64,000 bases of DNA, taken from Citrus sinensis (taxonomy: Eukaryota; Streptophyta; Magnoliopsida; Sapindales; Rutaceae). Of this stretch, positions 11,962 to 25,400 are shown piece by piece. The notes below the pieces were generated by a model. It had not been told where the DNA came from. It saw only the letters and a program-made list of their open reading frames with translations, and ran no database searches. The translations under genes were made by a program, and so were the position numbers. Numbering within the stretch: the first letter of the stretch is position 1; every line of letters begins with the position of its first letter. The DNA lies in contig NC_068557.1 of the NCBI RefSeq assembly GCF_022201045.2, forward strand, positions 25,831,501-25,895,500. The letters run 5' to 3'.

Positions 11962-13800
11962 AGCTCCGAATCTCTTTAATCAAAAGCTGAAACTAGAATA
12001 TGATTTTTTCCCCCTTAGTGGAGCTTTTAACACCCCTCAGAAATCCTTATAACACTCCTTTTGAATTCTATTTCCTAAAATACTCCTAGGTTAATTAGGT
12101 TAATTTATGATATACTAATCGATAAATTAACATCAATCATCTCGATCTTGGTACCAGCCCATAACGGTCAAAATCGAACCGCGAGCCGATTAATGAAGCA
12201 AATTCAATGAAACAACAACTGGTACCATAAAGAAGCGGCCATAAGCTGGAGAGTCTTGACCAATTTGAAAGATCGTTTGATGTAGTTGAAATAAATGAAT
12301 TTGGGGTTGGAGAGTCTTGACCAATTTAAAAGATTTGTTTAATATTTGTTAAAACAAACGAACTTGGAGCAGTTGCACTGGTGTATTAAGCTTTTTTTTT
12401 TTCTTTTAGTAAATAATTCGATACAAAAAGATTTTTTTTGGGTGAACGTGTTGCAGTTAATTTATTATTTTTTTATTATTTAAAATAGTAAATAAAAAAT
12501 TTTATTATTAAAAATGAAAGTTTTATTGAATATATTATAAATGAAAGTTTTATTGAATATATTATAAATGAAAGTTATGTCAATAATAAATGAAAATATA
12601 CATTGGTATGAAATTAACATACTAGGAAATAAAAATAAATATAAATGTATATGTATATTTTCATTTATTACAAAAAAGCTTTCAAGATTTTGTCATTTAC
12701 TATTATGAATAATTTATTGTGAGTAAATATAACATAGTGTCTTATTTTAAGAGATTCACCCATAAAATAATACACTAGTTACGTTGTCTCCTCGAATGTA
12801 ATTATTATAATTCAATTAATTGGGTCATCAATACTTTTTTTTTTTTTAAAAAAATTATTACCCAAACTGATATAAATTAAGTGGGTCAAACTACCCATTT
12901 CATTATTATTATTATTATTCAGCTTTCAACTGTAAAAGTTAAGATTTCGCTTTATCATATAAGTTTTATTAATTAATGCAAACACCGTCCGTTTTGAAGA
13001 TAGAAAGAGACATGTAATATTGTAACTGATTAGAATATATATCGGCCCGGCCGGCATCCATTTTAAGAACTTCACAGCAACAAAGGAATCAAAAGGAAAG
13101 AAAAATAGTTTAAAATAAAAAATTAAAATTGAAGCATAATAAAAATCAGTTGAAGTCACATAATCTATCAATATTAATCCTTTCACCATTAATTTGTTAA
13201 AGGAAACTGAGTTCAAGATTTGTAAATTGATGATCTTTTCTTGTGGATTAGATTAATTTATGCTTATTTTCCGATATGAAGGGATTAAAAATAGGCGTAA
13301 ATCTATAGTTAATGCTAACCCAATATTTTTTTAGTTATATTTCTTTTTAGATAACTGTTACCTTACATTTTATATAACGTACAATTCTCTCTACCGTTTG
13401 TGGATCCAAGTGAGACCCACGACTCAATTTGTGAGAGATAATTAAGAGATTGTACCTTACATTGTATGTAAGCTAACCAAATCTTTATTTTTAAGTCCAA
13501 ATAAAGAATTAATAAGTATCTGGTTGCAAATTTCAATTAATAAATGCACGCTTGAATCTTTGAAAATGTCCCAGTGTTGGAAATTTCTTATAAATGGTGT
13601 CACATCACAACTTGGCAAATATCTTGCTAGTAGTTTGACATTTATAACTGAAACACATAAGAATTTTGGATTTTATTAAAATTTTAAAAAATTATTAAAT
13701 TATATAATTTAATATCATTACACTATTAAATTATATAGTTTAATAATTTTCTCGATCATTGGTTTAATAACTTTTCAAGACTTGAATAAATTCATGATTC
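11962..13800. other. AT-rich intergenic DNA with minor duplications
   Basis: No gene. Local direct repeats are present: ggagagtcttgaccaattt at about 12250 and 12308, and two copies of a 30-bp unit (aatgaaagttttattgaata...) at about 12510-12570. Poly-T/poly-A and AT-rich stretches make up the rest. Confidence 0.6.
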
Positions 13801-13812
13801 TAAATTGGAATA

Positions 13813-13900
13813 CACATATATATATATATGTATGTATGTGTATGTATGTGTGTATGGGGGAGTGTGTGTGTATGTTTATGTATGTATGTGTGTGTATATA
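13813..13900. repeat. TA/TATG/TG microsatellite
   Basis: An alternating pyrimidine-purine run (tatatatatatgtatgtatgtgtatg, then tgtgtgtgtatg) with mixed TA, TATG and TG periods. The open frame across it is an artefact. Confidence 0.85.
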
Positions 13901-13974
13901 AAGTTCTTTTTTTTTTTTAATAATTTCAAATTCAATAGACAAATCAATTGGTTCAAAATATTACAAAAGAGAAT

Positions 13975-14090
13975 GTTTACTTACTTCAAAGACGAAGATG
14001 AAAGATTTTATAAGACTTTGGTTGGCAAAAGGGTCGATTATTCGGGGCAAACCCTTTTACATTCACCACACTTCGGACTTATCTAAATCA
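13975..14090 (+). pseudogene. Possible plastid-derived rpoC1 fragment (NUPT)
   Basis: A short frame reads [14 protein letters not shown], closely resembling the conserved beta-prime block of plastid RNA polymerase (RpoC1). The match fades just after this block and the surrounding sequence is not recognisable as plastid DNA. This would be an old, very short nuclear insertion of plastid DNA. The alternative, a fragment of a nuclear RNA polymerase largest subunit with a similar motif, cannot be excluded by eye. Confidence 0.35.
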
Positions 14091-14299
14091 AAGGAAGAAA
14101 CAAGAAAATTCGAGTTTCAAAACATTTTTGCAAGATTTTACTACTCCGACTGCGTTGTATACTCATCACCAATACACTGCGGGATTCATCATGACAAGGG
14201 CTTTTGTTCAGATAAACTAATCACATATATTTTATGCTAAAAAACAAAATGGTTTGGTTTTTTAATTTGCAAGAGTACAATATTGATTCAAGTTGTGTT

Positions 14300-15477
14300 A
14301 AGGATGATGTGTAACAGTCTGAGGCTTGTGTTTTTCAGAATACTTGATCCAATTCTTTATCTTTTTTTTTTTGTTTTTCAATTACATTAACAATTTTTCT
14401 TTATATATTTTTTTTCAGATGATGTAGTTCTATAAATCTTATAGTTTCAACATCTGATTGGTATAAACATTAGAGGTTTGATTGTTGGGTCCGAAAAAGC
14501 AAAAAAATCAATAATATCTAATCATTCGAGAGTTTCTTCGCTATGAAAAATACCCTTGGAGTACCACAGGCGCAACTTTTTATATTTCTTGTTTTCTCTT
14601 ACTTTGCATTGCTGTCTTGCAATGATAACCAAACACTGTTTGCCCACGATTCAATCATTCAAATTTACAAGTTGTTGAGTTTGTGACGTACCAAATGTTT
14701 CTGTGTGTGTGTAAGTTGCTCTTTTTCATGGGGTCTACTTTTTAGTAACGTTGATAAATGTTTGTTTGTCCCTTTAAATTTGGTTCAATGTATTACTGTA
14801 TGCAGAAAATAAGCCATATTAACAGCCATTACAGCAGCAAAGTTTTGCCCCAAAGCAAAGCAAAAAAGCAATCATACTTTAACGCATAAAACTGTAACGG
14901 CTTCTTTTTAGTGAGTGTGTTCTTTATTTTTCACCTTTTATGTTTTCCAAATCATGGGTTTTCTTAGCTTTAAGCAGTTCTGCGGCGATGCAGAGGCTCT
15001 TAAATGCATTCACAAGGTGGAAAACGTGAAGGAAAGAATGTGCTAATTTGCAAGTAAAAAAGGTTGTAAGAAAGCTGTTCTAATTTTTTGGTTAATAATT
15101 TTCGAATGTGTTAATGTGCCTGTTTGCATGCTTCCTACATCTTATTGGCACTTGATTAATTATATTTATGTTTATATGCATCATTGACTTATATTGTATA
15201 TATGGAGATATTTTATCTGTGCTTGTGATAGTTTAATTTCATTAGTGTTTTGCTCTCCAGTTGACATTGTCTCATTGCTTGCTGTAAATGATTATGTCGT
15301 TTACCGCCAATTTTCAATTTCTAATTGCTCACGCATCTCTAAAAAGTGCAAAGAATTAATTTTAATTTGTTCTCAAGAACTCTGTTTGGTAAGCTTCAAT
15401 AACCGAAAAACAACTCATGAAGCCTGTTCTGGTTATTTATGCTTTGTGCTTTGGTACTTGTCAGGAACTGAACTGGT
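14300..15477 (+). other. Promoter and 5'-UTR region of the BRO1-domain gene
   Basis: No coding sequence. A 5'-UTR exon is probable somewhere in about 14880-15060, because the coding exon is preceded by a good acceptor (cttgtcag, ending 15464) followed by a 13-nt leader to the ATG at 15478. The exact transcription start cannot be read from the sequence. Confidence 0.45.
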
Positions 15478-18472
15478 ATGGGGTGCTTTATATCGACGCC
15501 AAATGCTCCTGGTGAAACCCGAAGAAAGCCGAAAAATGTTGGGGAGATTGCTGTGTTTGTTCCAGGATTAAGGATTCCAAAACCTGTTGACTTTGCTGAG
15601 CCAATTGGTGATGAGTTATCTAGGAGATTGGTTGAACGTTTATCGGCTCTTAGAACTAGGATTGTTGTCATGGCAGGGCAAGAAGCTCCCATGGCTACAA
15701 AACCAAGAAGAAAAGCCACACAACATGGTTGGTTGAGACGTTGAGCTGTTTGTAGTTAACCCCCGTTGGTTTTTTTTGAAGTTTTTTGTTCATTCACTTG
15801 GATTGTTGTCGTGCAGGAGGATCAACACTGGCTGATCTTCAACAGGCTCTGGAGGATTACCTGCCTATCTTACTGGGGCTAGTCGAAAATGGTGTGTACA
15901 TGATTAGCGGTTTGCCAGAAACATTTATTGTACTTTCTTGGAATTCAGTTTGGTTGCTAAGAAAGTAGAGGAAGACATGTTTAGTTCTACAATATTTCTG
16001 TTTGATTTCTAATGGAGGAAAAATAACCATAAATTGGCCTACATAGTTGATTTATGATTAGCTGGCTTTCGGTACCAATTTGATTGCTTTCCTTCTTCTG
16101 CCTTTTCGTGGCAACCAAACAAAATTTAAAGCCAAGTTCAGCATATACAATTCTTTTCAAGCATGCATTTCCGGTTTAAGATTAGTCCTTTATATTTTCC
16201 AATACATTATGCAGGAAACCAGCTGCGAGATAAGTTGCAATTCTCATGGTTAAATCAAGAGGATGATGCAGAGGTGAGATGACAAGGCCAGAATCAAATT
16301 TGTTACTCAGTCCGTGTAAGATCTATGTATTTCCATCTTATATTCTGATCATGTTTTTTTTTTTTTTTTGGAAGGAAACAACGATGGCAAACTCTTGGTA
16401 CGAGATTCTATCGGTTTTGCAAATGATGACCATGCTATCATTATCCCAGGCCAATTTATTGCTTCTTCCGAAAACATCTACAGATGGTTATCAGTCAAAA
16501 GTATCAGTAGGTCAGGTTAATTGCTAACCGATATGCATAATAAATATAAGAAGTAAGAAGTTGTTTGGGTTTGTAATTCCAATAAAAATTCTATAAACCA
16601 GTCTACTAGTCTATATTCTCATTGGCTGCAGCAGCGCAGAATTTTATTAGCTGCAAGATTCTCAGTCAACTACTAAAAGCTACAATTTCTGATTCTATAC
16701 CAGAATGCAGGCGGGAATCTATTGATATGTTCTTGAAGGCAGCTGGATATCTAGATTTTGCTGTCAATAATGTTCTCCCTCAGCTTCCACCTGAAATCAG
16801 GTTTGTGAAAGATATCCTTGCCTGCTTCTAAAGTTTTAGATAATATGATTTTTACAGCAACTGCCTCCTGGAAGAGACTTCAACTCCATTGGACTATTTA
16901 TTACTTACTGTAGGAAAAATTTACCAATGGACCTGACAGAGGGGGTGCTTCGAGCCTTTTGCATGCAATCACTGGGACAGGTAATAGCTCAATGTTTGAA
17001 ATCATGAAAAAGCCTTGATCACATTTTTAGTCAGTTCCATTGTTTGTTGAATATTATTATTTCTTTTGGCTTTCATCTTTGCATTTCTTCTTTTCAGAAT
17101 ATTTCTGCTTGAGAAATTATACAACTAGGAAACCACAGAACAATATAGGGAAAAAAAAAATGTCAATGACAATTAAAATTACATGTCTCAAAACAGTTAA
17201 AAAAAAAAAAATTCTTTGTAGCAGCTTAATGTTGGAGGTAAGTTCCCTGTAATCACAGATAAAATGCTATTTCTTTGTAAGTTCCTTGAGTGATCTAACT
17301 ACTTGCATACAGGGTGTTGATGTTCAACTTGGAATGGCAATTGATAGTGTCAACGCCACAGTGGCAGTGAAACGAAGGTTCGCATGCGAGCTGGTGAAAT
17401 ACTGGCATGAGGTACTCTGTCAGATCAAAGTTTTATTCATGCTTATTGTTTGGCAAAGTAGAAGTGTTACATTATCATATAAGATAGTGCTCCACATTTA
17501 CATGGCTACAGTGGCATTTGTGTGATTTGAGATATTGAATGATAATAAGTCAATTATAATCTGTTTTACACTCTGCAGGCTCAAGAAAACATAGTAAACC
17601 TTCCACTAGCAAATGGATGGGGAGACAAACATAGGCTTTTTGTTCGATGGAAGTATGCTGAAGCAAAGGTGACCTTTGTTTTTTCATTTTTCTTTGCTAC
17701 TTAAGGAAAAATGACGTGCCTTCATTTATGAGATATTGTTCATCTCGCTGCTTATATGCATATGAAACTATTTTGATGTAGAGCATACGAAGGATAGAAA
17801 GTGAGCAAAAACTCCAATGTAACCAATTGTGAATTGCACATTAAGTAGATATCATAACGTGTGAAATATGATGCAGTTTTACATTTCAGGCAGCTGCATA
17901 CTACCTTCATGGATTAATCCTTGACGAGGGGAAAACAGAAGGATGTAGTGAGATGGCTGCGGCAGCTCTGCGAGCAGCAGATGAGTTCCTTAAAGAAAGC
18001 AAGATGACCTGTGAATCTTTCCACATGACACCTCCTTTATCGCGGTAGTCTAATTGAAACCTCTCTCTGTTTTCAGAGGTGTATTTTTCAGGTCTTCCAT
18101 TTTGGGTACTTCTTTAACTTTCTGTTTATCCAGAAATCCACCTCTCTGGGGGACTAGCAAGTACCTCTCCGAGAAAATTCCGAAAGATATTTCAAGCAGG
18201 CTGCCAGTAAACCCAGGCCCGCAAAATTATGAAATGTAGGTGACAGATTTTGAAGTTTTCATTTAATTCCATTATTGAATTTCCTATAAAAGCTAGATGT
18301 TTTGACTCTCTTAATTCGAGGTTTAAAATATAGCAGCTTGAGATATCTATTGAGTAATATTGTTGGTTCCAGGATTCTGCAGACAGCCCCAGCACTGCCA
18401 GATTTTCAATTGTCTCTAAAACCTGAAGATTTCATACTTCCTTCAGTGGATTCATCATGGAAGGAGAACTGA
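15478..18472 (+). CDS. BRO1-like domain protein (endosomal targeting BRO1-like)
   Basis: Eleven coding exons: 15478-15727, 15817-15891, 16215-16273, 16375-16510, 16704-16800, 16914-16980, 17313-17411, 17579-17668, 17890-18044, 18134-18235 and 18373-18472. They sum to 1230 nt, giving 409 aa with no stop. The product matches a plant family annotated as endosomal targeting BRO1-like domain proteins (Arabidopsis At1g73390 type, from memory). Visible blocks include VFVPGLRIPKPVDFAEP, ALRTRIVVMAGQE, LADLQQALEDYLP, GMAIDSVNATVAVKRR and AAAYYLHGLILDEG. BRO1 domains in yeast Bro1 and animal ALIX bind ESCRT-III; the plant role is inferred. The start MGCF is a textbook site for N-myristoylation plus palmitoylation, so membrane attachment is likely. 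Introns are short, and the gene looks intact. Confidence 0.92.
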
Positions 18473-18552
18473 AAAGGTCAACATTTGCATCGTACTTGCC
18501 CAGCTGAGAGAGACCTCTAGAATGCCCAAAGATATTCTCAACCATTGCATAA

Positions 18553-18668
18553 ACAATTGATACAGCTTGACAACTTGAGTTATTCTAATGTGTTGAAATA
18601 CCAGTGTGATACAATTGATACAGCTTGACAACTTGTGTTATTCTAATGTGTTGAAATACCAGTGTGAT
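18553..18668. repeat. 58-bp tandem duplication after the BRO1 gene
   Basis: Two near-identical 58-bp units (18553-18610 and 18611-18668), each beginning acaattgatacagcttgaca and differing at one base. It falls in or near the 3'-UTR of the BRO1-domain gene. Confidence 0.92.
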
Positions 18669-19473
18669 TGGATCTCAGTGGCAACTACTTATTTATTGTG
18701 TTTGTTCAGTTTTTGGTTTAAATAAAACATGGTGAGAATGAAAGATGAGCAAGCTACCAGAATGATCAAATGCACACGCAACTTGATTAAGGTAAGGGAG
18801 CGGCTGTTCCAAATCTAGTGTATACATATAATAAGTGTTTTCAAATGATTATAATTTATATGGATGTTTATTAAAATAATTTTTTTATCTTCTTATAAGT
18901 AACGTTTAACTCCCATTATTTTTTTTAATTTAAGGTCTGTTATCTCTTATATTTATGATATATTTACTCGCCATTTTATAGTTGTATTATTATAAAAAAA
19001 AAGTCTTTGCTCTTTATTTGTATACATTTGAAATTGAACAAAAGTTATCTCTAGATTACTGAATTGCGCCTATTATTTGTTCTCTCTTTCTCAAATTATA
19101 TTGTGTCTTAATTCATAAATAATTTAACAATAACATTATTATAAGACTTCGCATCTCTCATTAGCGCATCGTGACAATGCCTTATCGGGCGTTGCAAGTA
19201 GTCCTCAGCAATGAAAATTAATGAGTACCTTTCTAAAAGACAAGAAAATTATTGAGTAAATTGTAATGAAAAACAATTCCAAATGGTCACTATCAAGAGT
19301 TCAAAATTCCAAGCACTACCTAATTTTTTTTTTTTTGGCGGGGAAGAGTCCAAGAAATAAATCAGGAGTAATATTTGTATCACCAGAAATGGCTCAACTG
19401 TAAGCCGTGTTGCTGATCTTGCGCAACAGGCATTCGTACCGCGTGAAGCATCTCCTAATGGGCATTTGGTTCC
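18669..19473. other. Intergenic between convergent genes
   Basis: AT-rich sequence between the 3' ends of the plus-strand BRO1 gene and the minus-strand oligopeptidase gene. It should hold both 3'-UTRs and polyadenylation sites. No further gene was seen. Confidence 0.6.
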
Positions 19474-22400
19474 TCAGCTCTGCTCAGAGCCAACACTGGG
19501 AAGCATACTCAGGGCCCTCATCAGAAAAGTATATGTAAAAGCAGCTTCTCGAAGCCTCTCAAATCTGCAATAACAGAACAAATCGTTTTGTTATTACCTA
19601 AGCATGAAACAGTTCACTTGATTGAAGAGTGTGCAAGTAGAGCAAGGAATGCATATCAATGTAAGGTGCAACAGCTAGGTAGAAATGAACACCAAAATGA
19701 TTGGATTAATAGGCGCGTTCCACAATCATACATAGATGGTCTGGAAAATAATATTTTATATGCCGGCAAGATATTTATGGTCTTGCAACCAATAACAAAA
19801 CGGATTTCCAATAATATAAGATAAAACATTTATCACACAGTAGCAATAAACATTGTCACTGTTAGCTGCTTCCAATGATTGAATTTTGTGGATATGTGAT
19901 CTTTCTGAAAATTGTGTAACTTCAGTCATACGACCTTGTCAAACAACGGGCCAACCAAGAAACATTGTAAGTGGCAGAGAAGTTGGGACAGATAGGATGC
20001 AACAGTAAGTCTGACGAGAATTTAAAAAGGGAAAAAGAAATGGGAAATTTGGATTTTATACAGAACTCTAACAAGTGACATACTTTAAAATTTCATTAAC
20101 AATCAGATAGCTCATGATTGTCCATGATGGTAGTGAATTAAACATGATGGATCCAAACATAAAAAATAGGTAGTGGATTAAATATGATGGATCCAAGCAA
20201 GAAATATAGGTAGTGAATACAGTGTACACAACCCAGGGTATGCCTCCACAAAATCCTGAAGAAGCAATATACTATATACATATTAGCCTTCACATATCTA
20301 AAACGTTTCATCTAAGTTGAGATGCTAAATATGCCAATTAACAATAATTTTAATTTCCTGCAAATGCAGATCATATTCATCAATTACCTCTGATCCCTAG
20401 TAATCACTCGCGTCAGAATCCATAAATCACATTAAGCTGGCCACTAATAACAGCAAATATAATAGAAAACCAAAAAGCCTGCTTCACAATAAATATTAAA
20501 CACAAGCAGCTTACCTCCCTGACTTTGAAAAATGTCCAGCACCAAGTTCACATTTAAACAATAGTATATTGTCATCAGTTTTCATTTCCCTCAGTTTTGC
20601 CACAAACTTAGCAGGTTCCGAGTACATAACACGTGGATCTGTTGCAAGAAACCAGATATCAGCTTGAGTGGAAAGAGAAGTAATACAAGCATCAAGTATG
20701 TAAAACATAAGAATCTGCTATGAATCGTATGCAAGGAAAATTTTAAAATTAATCATTGTGATGAGCCCAACTCCAATGTCCTCTGAAAATGGTATTGTTT
20801 GGACTCAATTTTATGAACAATGCATCAAAATGCTCATCTGGCCCTAGTTTCCAGGAAAGAGAATCACCAATTGAGATCTAAATATATCAATCATCAAAAA
20901 ACCATTTGAGTTTCTTACTTCATAAACTATGCCATAAAACATGAAAAGCAATAATACTCTTCTTTTTGACAGTACAGTCAAAGTAATCAAATGGTTTTAA
21001 TATCCAAAGTAAGTTAAAAAATATATTTTTATAAACTGGAAGGATAGCATAATAAAAGGCTCTAGAAAAGTAAAAAACTTCTCTCAAAAAAAAAAAGAAA
21101 AAAAAAAACAGAAAATTGAACTTTGCATGGGAGGAGTGAGCTCTGACAGAGTTCTGGCTTTAACAATTATGAAATCACAGAGGCAGCTACCTAAGTGGTA
21201 TAACCACTGCAAATAAAAGATATTAACTGACCAGGCAGCAATGATAAAAATGCTAATTTAAACATTTGGGAAGCTTTTGAATTCCCAAAAGCTAGCATTT
21301 AATGTCATTCCATAAGACGTGCACTTCAAAGCAATGCATTAATGCATTTTCTTCCTCACCCAATTTATGGAATACCATGCTAACAAAGTTCAAACATTCG
21401 CTCTGCAAGAAAACTAATATTGCAAAACATAATCAAAAGATTTAGCGTTTATGCTTACCATTCAAGCCAGCCGTGACAAGAATGTGAGGATAATTTTGAG
21501 CCTTAACCTGTGTAAAAAGAAAATTCATACATCAGGACACAAGCATAACAAAAATGTGAAGAATTGACTAAAGGGCACAAATCAAACAGCGCTGATAGTC
21601 AATAGCTTAGTGGTTAAATTATAATAGTGATCAAATATACAAAAACATAATGTAGCGTTGTGCAATACTCACATTATCAACAGGCGAATATGACTTCATG
21701 TAGAAGTAAAATTCTTCCTTCCAGGGGTCACCCCATTCCTAGAATAACATAAAGAATTTGTTTAAAGGCAACACATCAGCACTAGCATGTGAAGGGGAGG
21801 GGGGAAAAAACAGCAGTCCTACAGAGGCAGTCTTTGAAAGTCAACAAAGATAATGGAGAACAATCAGGAGCTAATACTTGAAGCATATTTCCATAAATTT
21901 AGGTGATCTGAATAGTGGAGAATATTATTTATAATTATATAAGATGATTCAACAAAGCAAGCTTCGAATATAAACATATTTCCATAAATTTGGGTGATCT
22001 GAAAAGTGGAAAATATTATTTATAATTTATATTAGATGTTTCAACAAAGCCAGCTTCGAATTCATCAGCTTTTCAGATCTTGTCACAGATTTATTATTTT
22101 ATACAATAGATCATTGAGTTTCCCGGGAGATCAAATAGGACTAAATGATGGTTTACAAAAAAATGGCACATCACTTCTGTTGGTTCTGTGGAATAATATG
22201 CTGATAGAAAGGCAAGCAAATTTTTACATTTGATATTTTTCTCATCCATATTCTTATGTCTAGTATTTGATAAAACATGGATACACAATCAAACAAACTG
22301 TATACAGACTTCACATAGATTGTAACTCTGTATAACAAATCCAAGCTATATAGATTATGTAGATTAGTTAATGTATGATCCCAAATTACTTGGTTATGAG

Positions 22401-25400
22401 TATTGCAATATTTAAGAGGCTTCTTGCTTTTGCATTGCGATTATGTATAGCTGGATTTCATGCGCCATAAACTAACAAACCAGTTTATTGTCTGTCATTT
22501 AATGTCTGAATTCCCTTGTTACAAAAAAGTTCAATGGTAATGCCTATCAGATTTTAGCATTAATCTCTGGCAAAAAGCATGCTAAATAACCACCAAATAT
22601 TGCAAAACTATGTTAAAGGTTCATATGAACAAAAATAAGAAAAATATAATACCTCCCACTCAGCAGTTGTAAGAGGAATAGTTGGATCCAGCATTGTGGT
22701 CAGGACATCTACGAATGGGACTGCTGCAACTGCAGCCTTGAACAAATCAGGCCTCATGTTAAGGACAGCACCAATAAGCAATCCCCCAGCACTTCTTCCT
22801 TCAATACACAGTTTTTCCTTTGTACAGTAGCAATTTTTTATCAAGTACTCAGCACAGGCAATAAAATCAGTGAAGGTATTCTTTTTCTTTAAAAACTTCC
22901 CATTCTCGTACCACTGTCTTCCCAATTCACCACCCCCCCGAATCTGAGCTATCGCAAAGATGAAACCACGATCTAATAGAGAAAGCCGAGATGAGTTGAA
23001 AGCAGGATCATTGCAGATCTGTTTACAACACAGATTAATCACAAAGAAAGTTCAGATAAAACATCTGATACAAGATAAAAGAATCAACTAACTCTATGCC
23101 GCAAGAATGAAAGGCCGATGCCTCCAAAGAAATATGTAGCCCAATCAACTAAAATTTATCTAAAGGGAAAGAAAAAAAAGTCTAAATGCAAAACATCAAG
23201 CCATTTTCCAAAGTACTAACTGATTTCATGATTGGAAATGATGACTTATAGGACTACAATATGATGAATTAGTGGGTCGTTCAGCTTTCTTAATGAGATA
23301 TACAAAAAAAATAATAATTGATAAAAGGAATGCAAAGGATATTGTAAGATATTGGCAACTTGAATAAATATTCATAATCTTACCATGCAACAAAAATTAG
23401 GAATCAAAACACCCAAAGCAAAAATTTGATCTTAGAAATAAGAATTTGGTAGCAGATGACAAAGAAACATACAGAAGTAATATTGGTCATGTTCCAACAG
23501 AACCACTGATATATCAAATTTACAAAGACTTCACTGCATAATTTCAATATTGCTTTCTTAGTGGGCAGCTGGTACATAATTTCAATATTGCTTACTTAGT
23601 GGACAGCTGGTTCACTCCTTGTAAAGATTCTTCATCTTTAATACAATTTGCAGTTTCTTATCAATCAAAAAAGGAAAAAAAAAATTACCTCATACGAACC
23701 ATAGCCATAAAGTAGTAATGGATCTGATCCATCAAGCTTCACAAGATTCTTCCGATAGACAATGCATATAGGAATCTGTGTGCCATCTGAAGCACTGGCC
23801 CACTTCCTTTCAGTAAAATAATTGTTTGTATCAAAACCTCCCAAGACCTGGATGAATAATGGAAACAAGTGCTCAAAGTGAGAAAGAAATAATAACACAT
23901 AAAAGAAAGAAGTAATGAGATTAAGTGTCTGTTTGGTATGACTTATTTAAGAGTTATAAGTGCTTATTTAATCCTATAAGCACTTTTTAAAATTTTTTAT
24001 GGTGTTTGGTTATTTTTTGAGTAGAATTTTTTAGCTTAAATAAGCTAATTTACCTCTACTAGTAAAAGCCCAAAATTTGAGCTTTTGAGAGTAGAGGTTA
24101 GAGAACTTTTCCAAAAAAAATTATAATATAAAAAATATCCTTAACATATTTCATTAATTATATACTACCCTTTGTATAAAACCCATCAAACGAAAATTGT
24201 TGCCGCCATATAAACATATTGCTGCCGCCACTTCACTTTATCTCTCTTTCTTTTTTTTTTTTTAAATAACCAGCACTTTAATTTTGCAATCCTTACACAT
24301 ACCCAAAATGATGCAATTTTTGTTTAGGAGAATATATCAATGATGCAATTTTTTATTTTGAAAATTAAAGAAATGATTGAATTGATTTTTTATTATTAAT
24401 TGATAGCTTGGATGCATTTTGTTACATGTTATATAATTATGAATACATATCCTTTTTGGTAATTTAATTACATAAAAACACTTTTAGTTTTACATGACCA
24501 AACAGTTTAATGGTTCAAAAGTGCTTTTTTAATTGACAACCAAACACCCAATGGCTTTTTGTTCAAAAGCTCTATTGGTATAAGCTCTACTCCTATAAAC
24601 TCTACTGCTATAAGCTCTATTTAATAAGTTATACCAAACGGAGCCTAAATTAAATTTTCTGTATGCATGTTTTGGGAATTAGTCAGATGATCAAATAACA
24701 AGAGAAAAGTTTGTAAGGTGAGATACAAAACAAAATAGAATAATGAGAAACAAAAAAGCCAATCACACCAAGGGCCTTCAATGAATAACATTTCCTAGTC
24801 TATTAAGAGCAGAATGACACAAGTCTGTCAGCCAGTGTGTATCGTGTTAGGCTCAAATTTATAGAACCAGAAAATTGCTAGATTTTTTTAGTATAACTTA
24901 CAGTTTCAATTTTCTTCAAAACAGAAATCCCCATGTCCATATCATAATCATATACGGAAGGAGGTGTCCTCAATGAGCTATAATGAAACCGCAAAATCCT
25001 GGATGAAAACACTGATTCTGATGGATCGATTGAGTATACTGGATCTATAAATTCAACAGACTTGCCACCTTGGAGGCTTTTGAGTGGCTCCCCTACAGCT
25101 GGAAGACGATAAGTAGTTATTTTTTGCAGACCCCCTTCACGCTCATACACAGCAAGATGATCAATAAAAAGTTGTATGTCCTGAAGTTTTACACTGTAGA
25201 AAAGAAATTGTCAGTCCATAAGTATTATCTAGGCTGAGCCTGTACGAATATTGGGAGGTGAGAACACAAGCCATGGTTGTTGAAACTTATGCATGACTTC
25301 TTCAAAAAAATGAAAATTGAAATGCTTTACAAGTAATTTGCAAAAGAGCCACATCAAAAAAACTGACCGCAATAGTTGAAATAATTCATCTTCAGGAGGT

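Noticed and set aside
13805..14240. Two plus-strand open frames
   Set aside because: The first begins in a TG/TA microsatellite; apart from the short rpoC1-like motif there is no coding evidence.
19588..19824. 78-aa plus-strand open frame
   Set aside because: Lies in the last intron of oligopeptidase copy A, antisense, with no domain.
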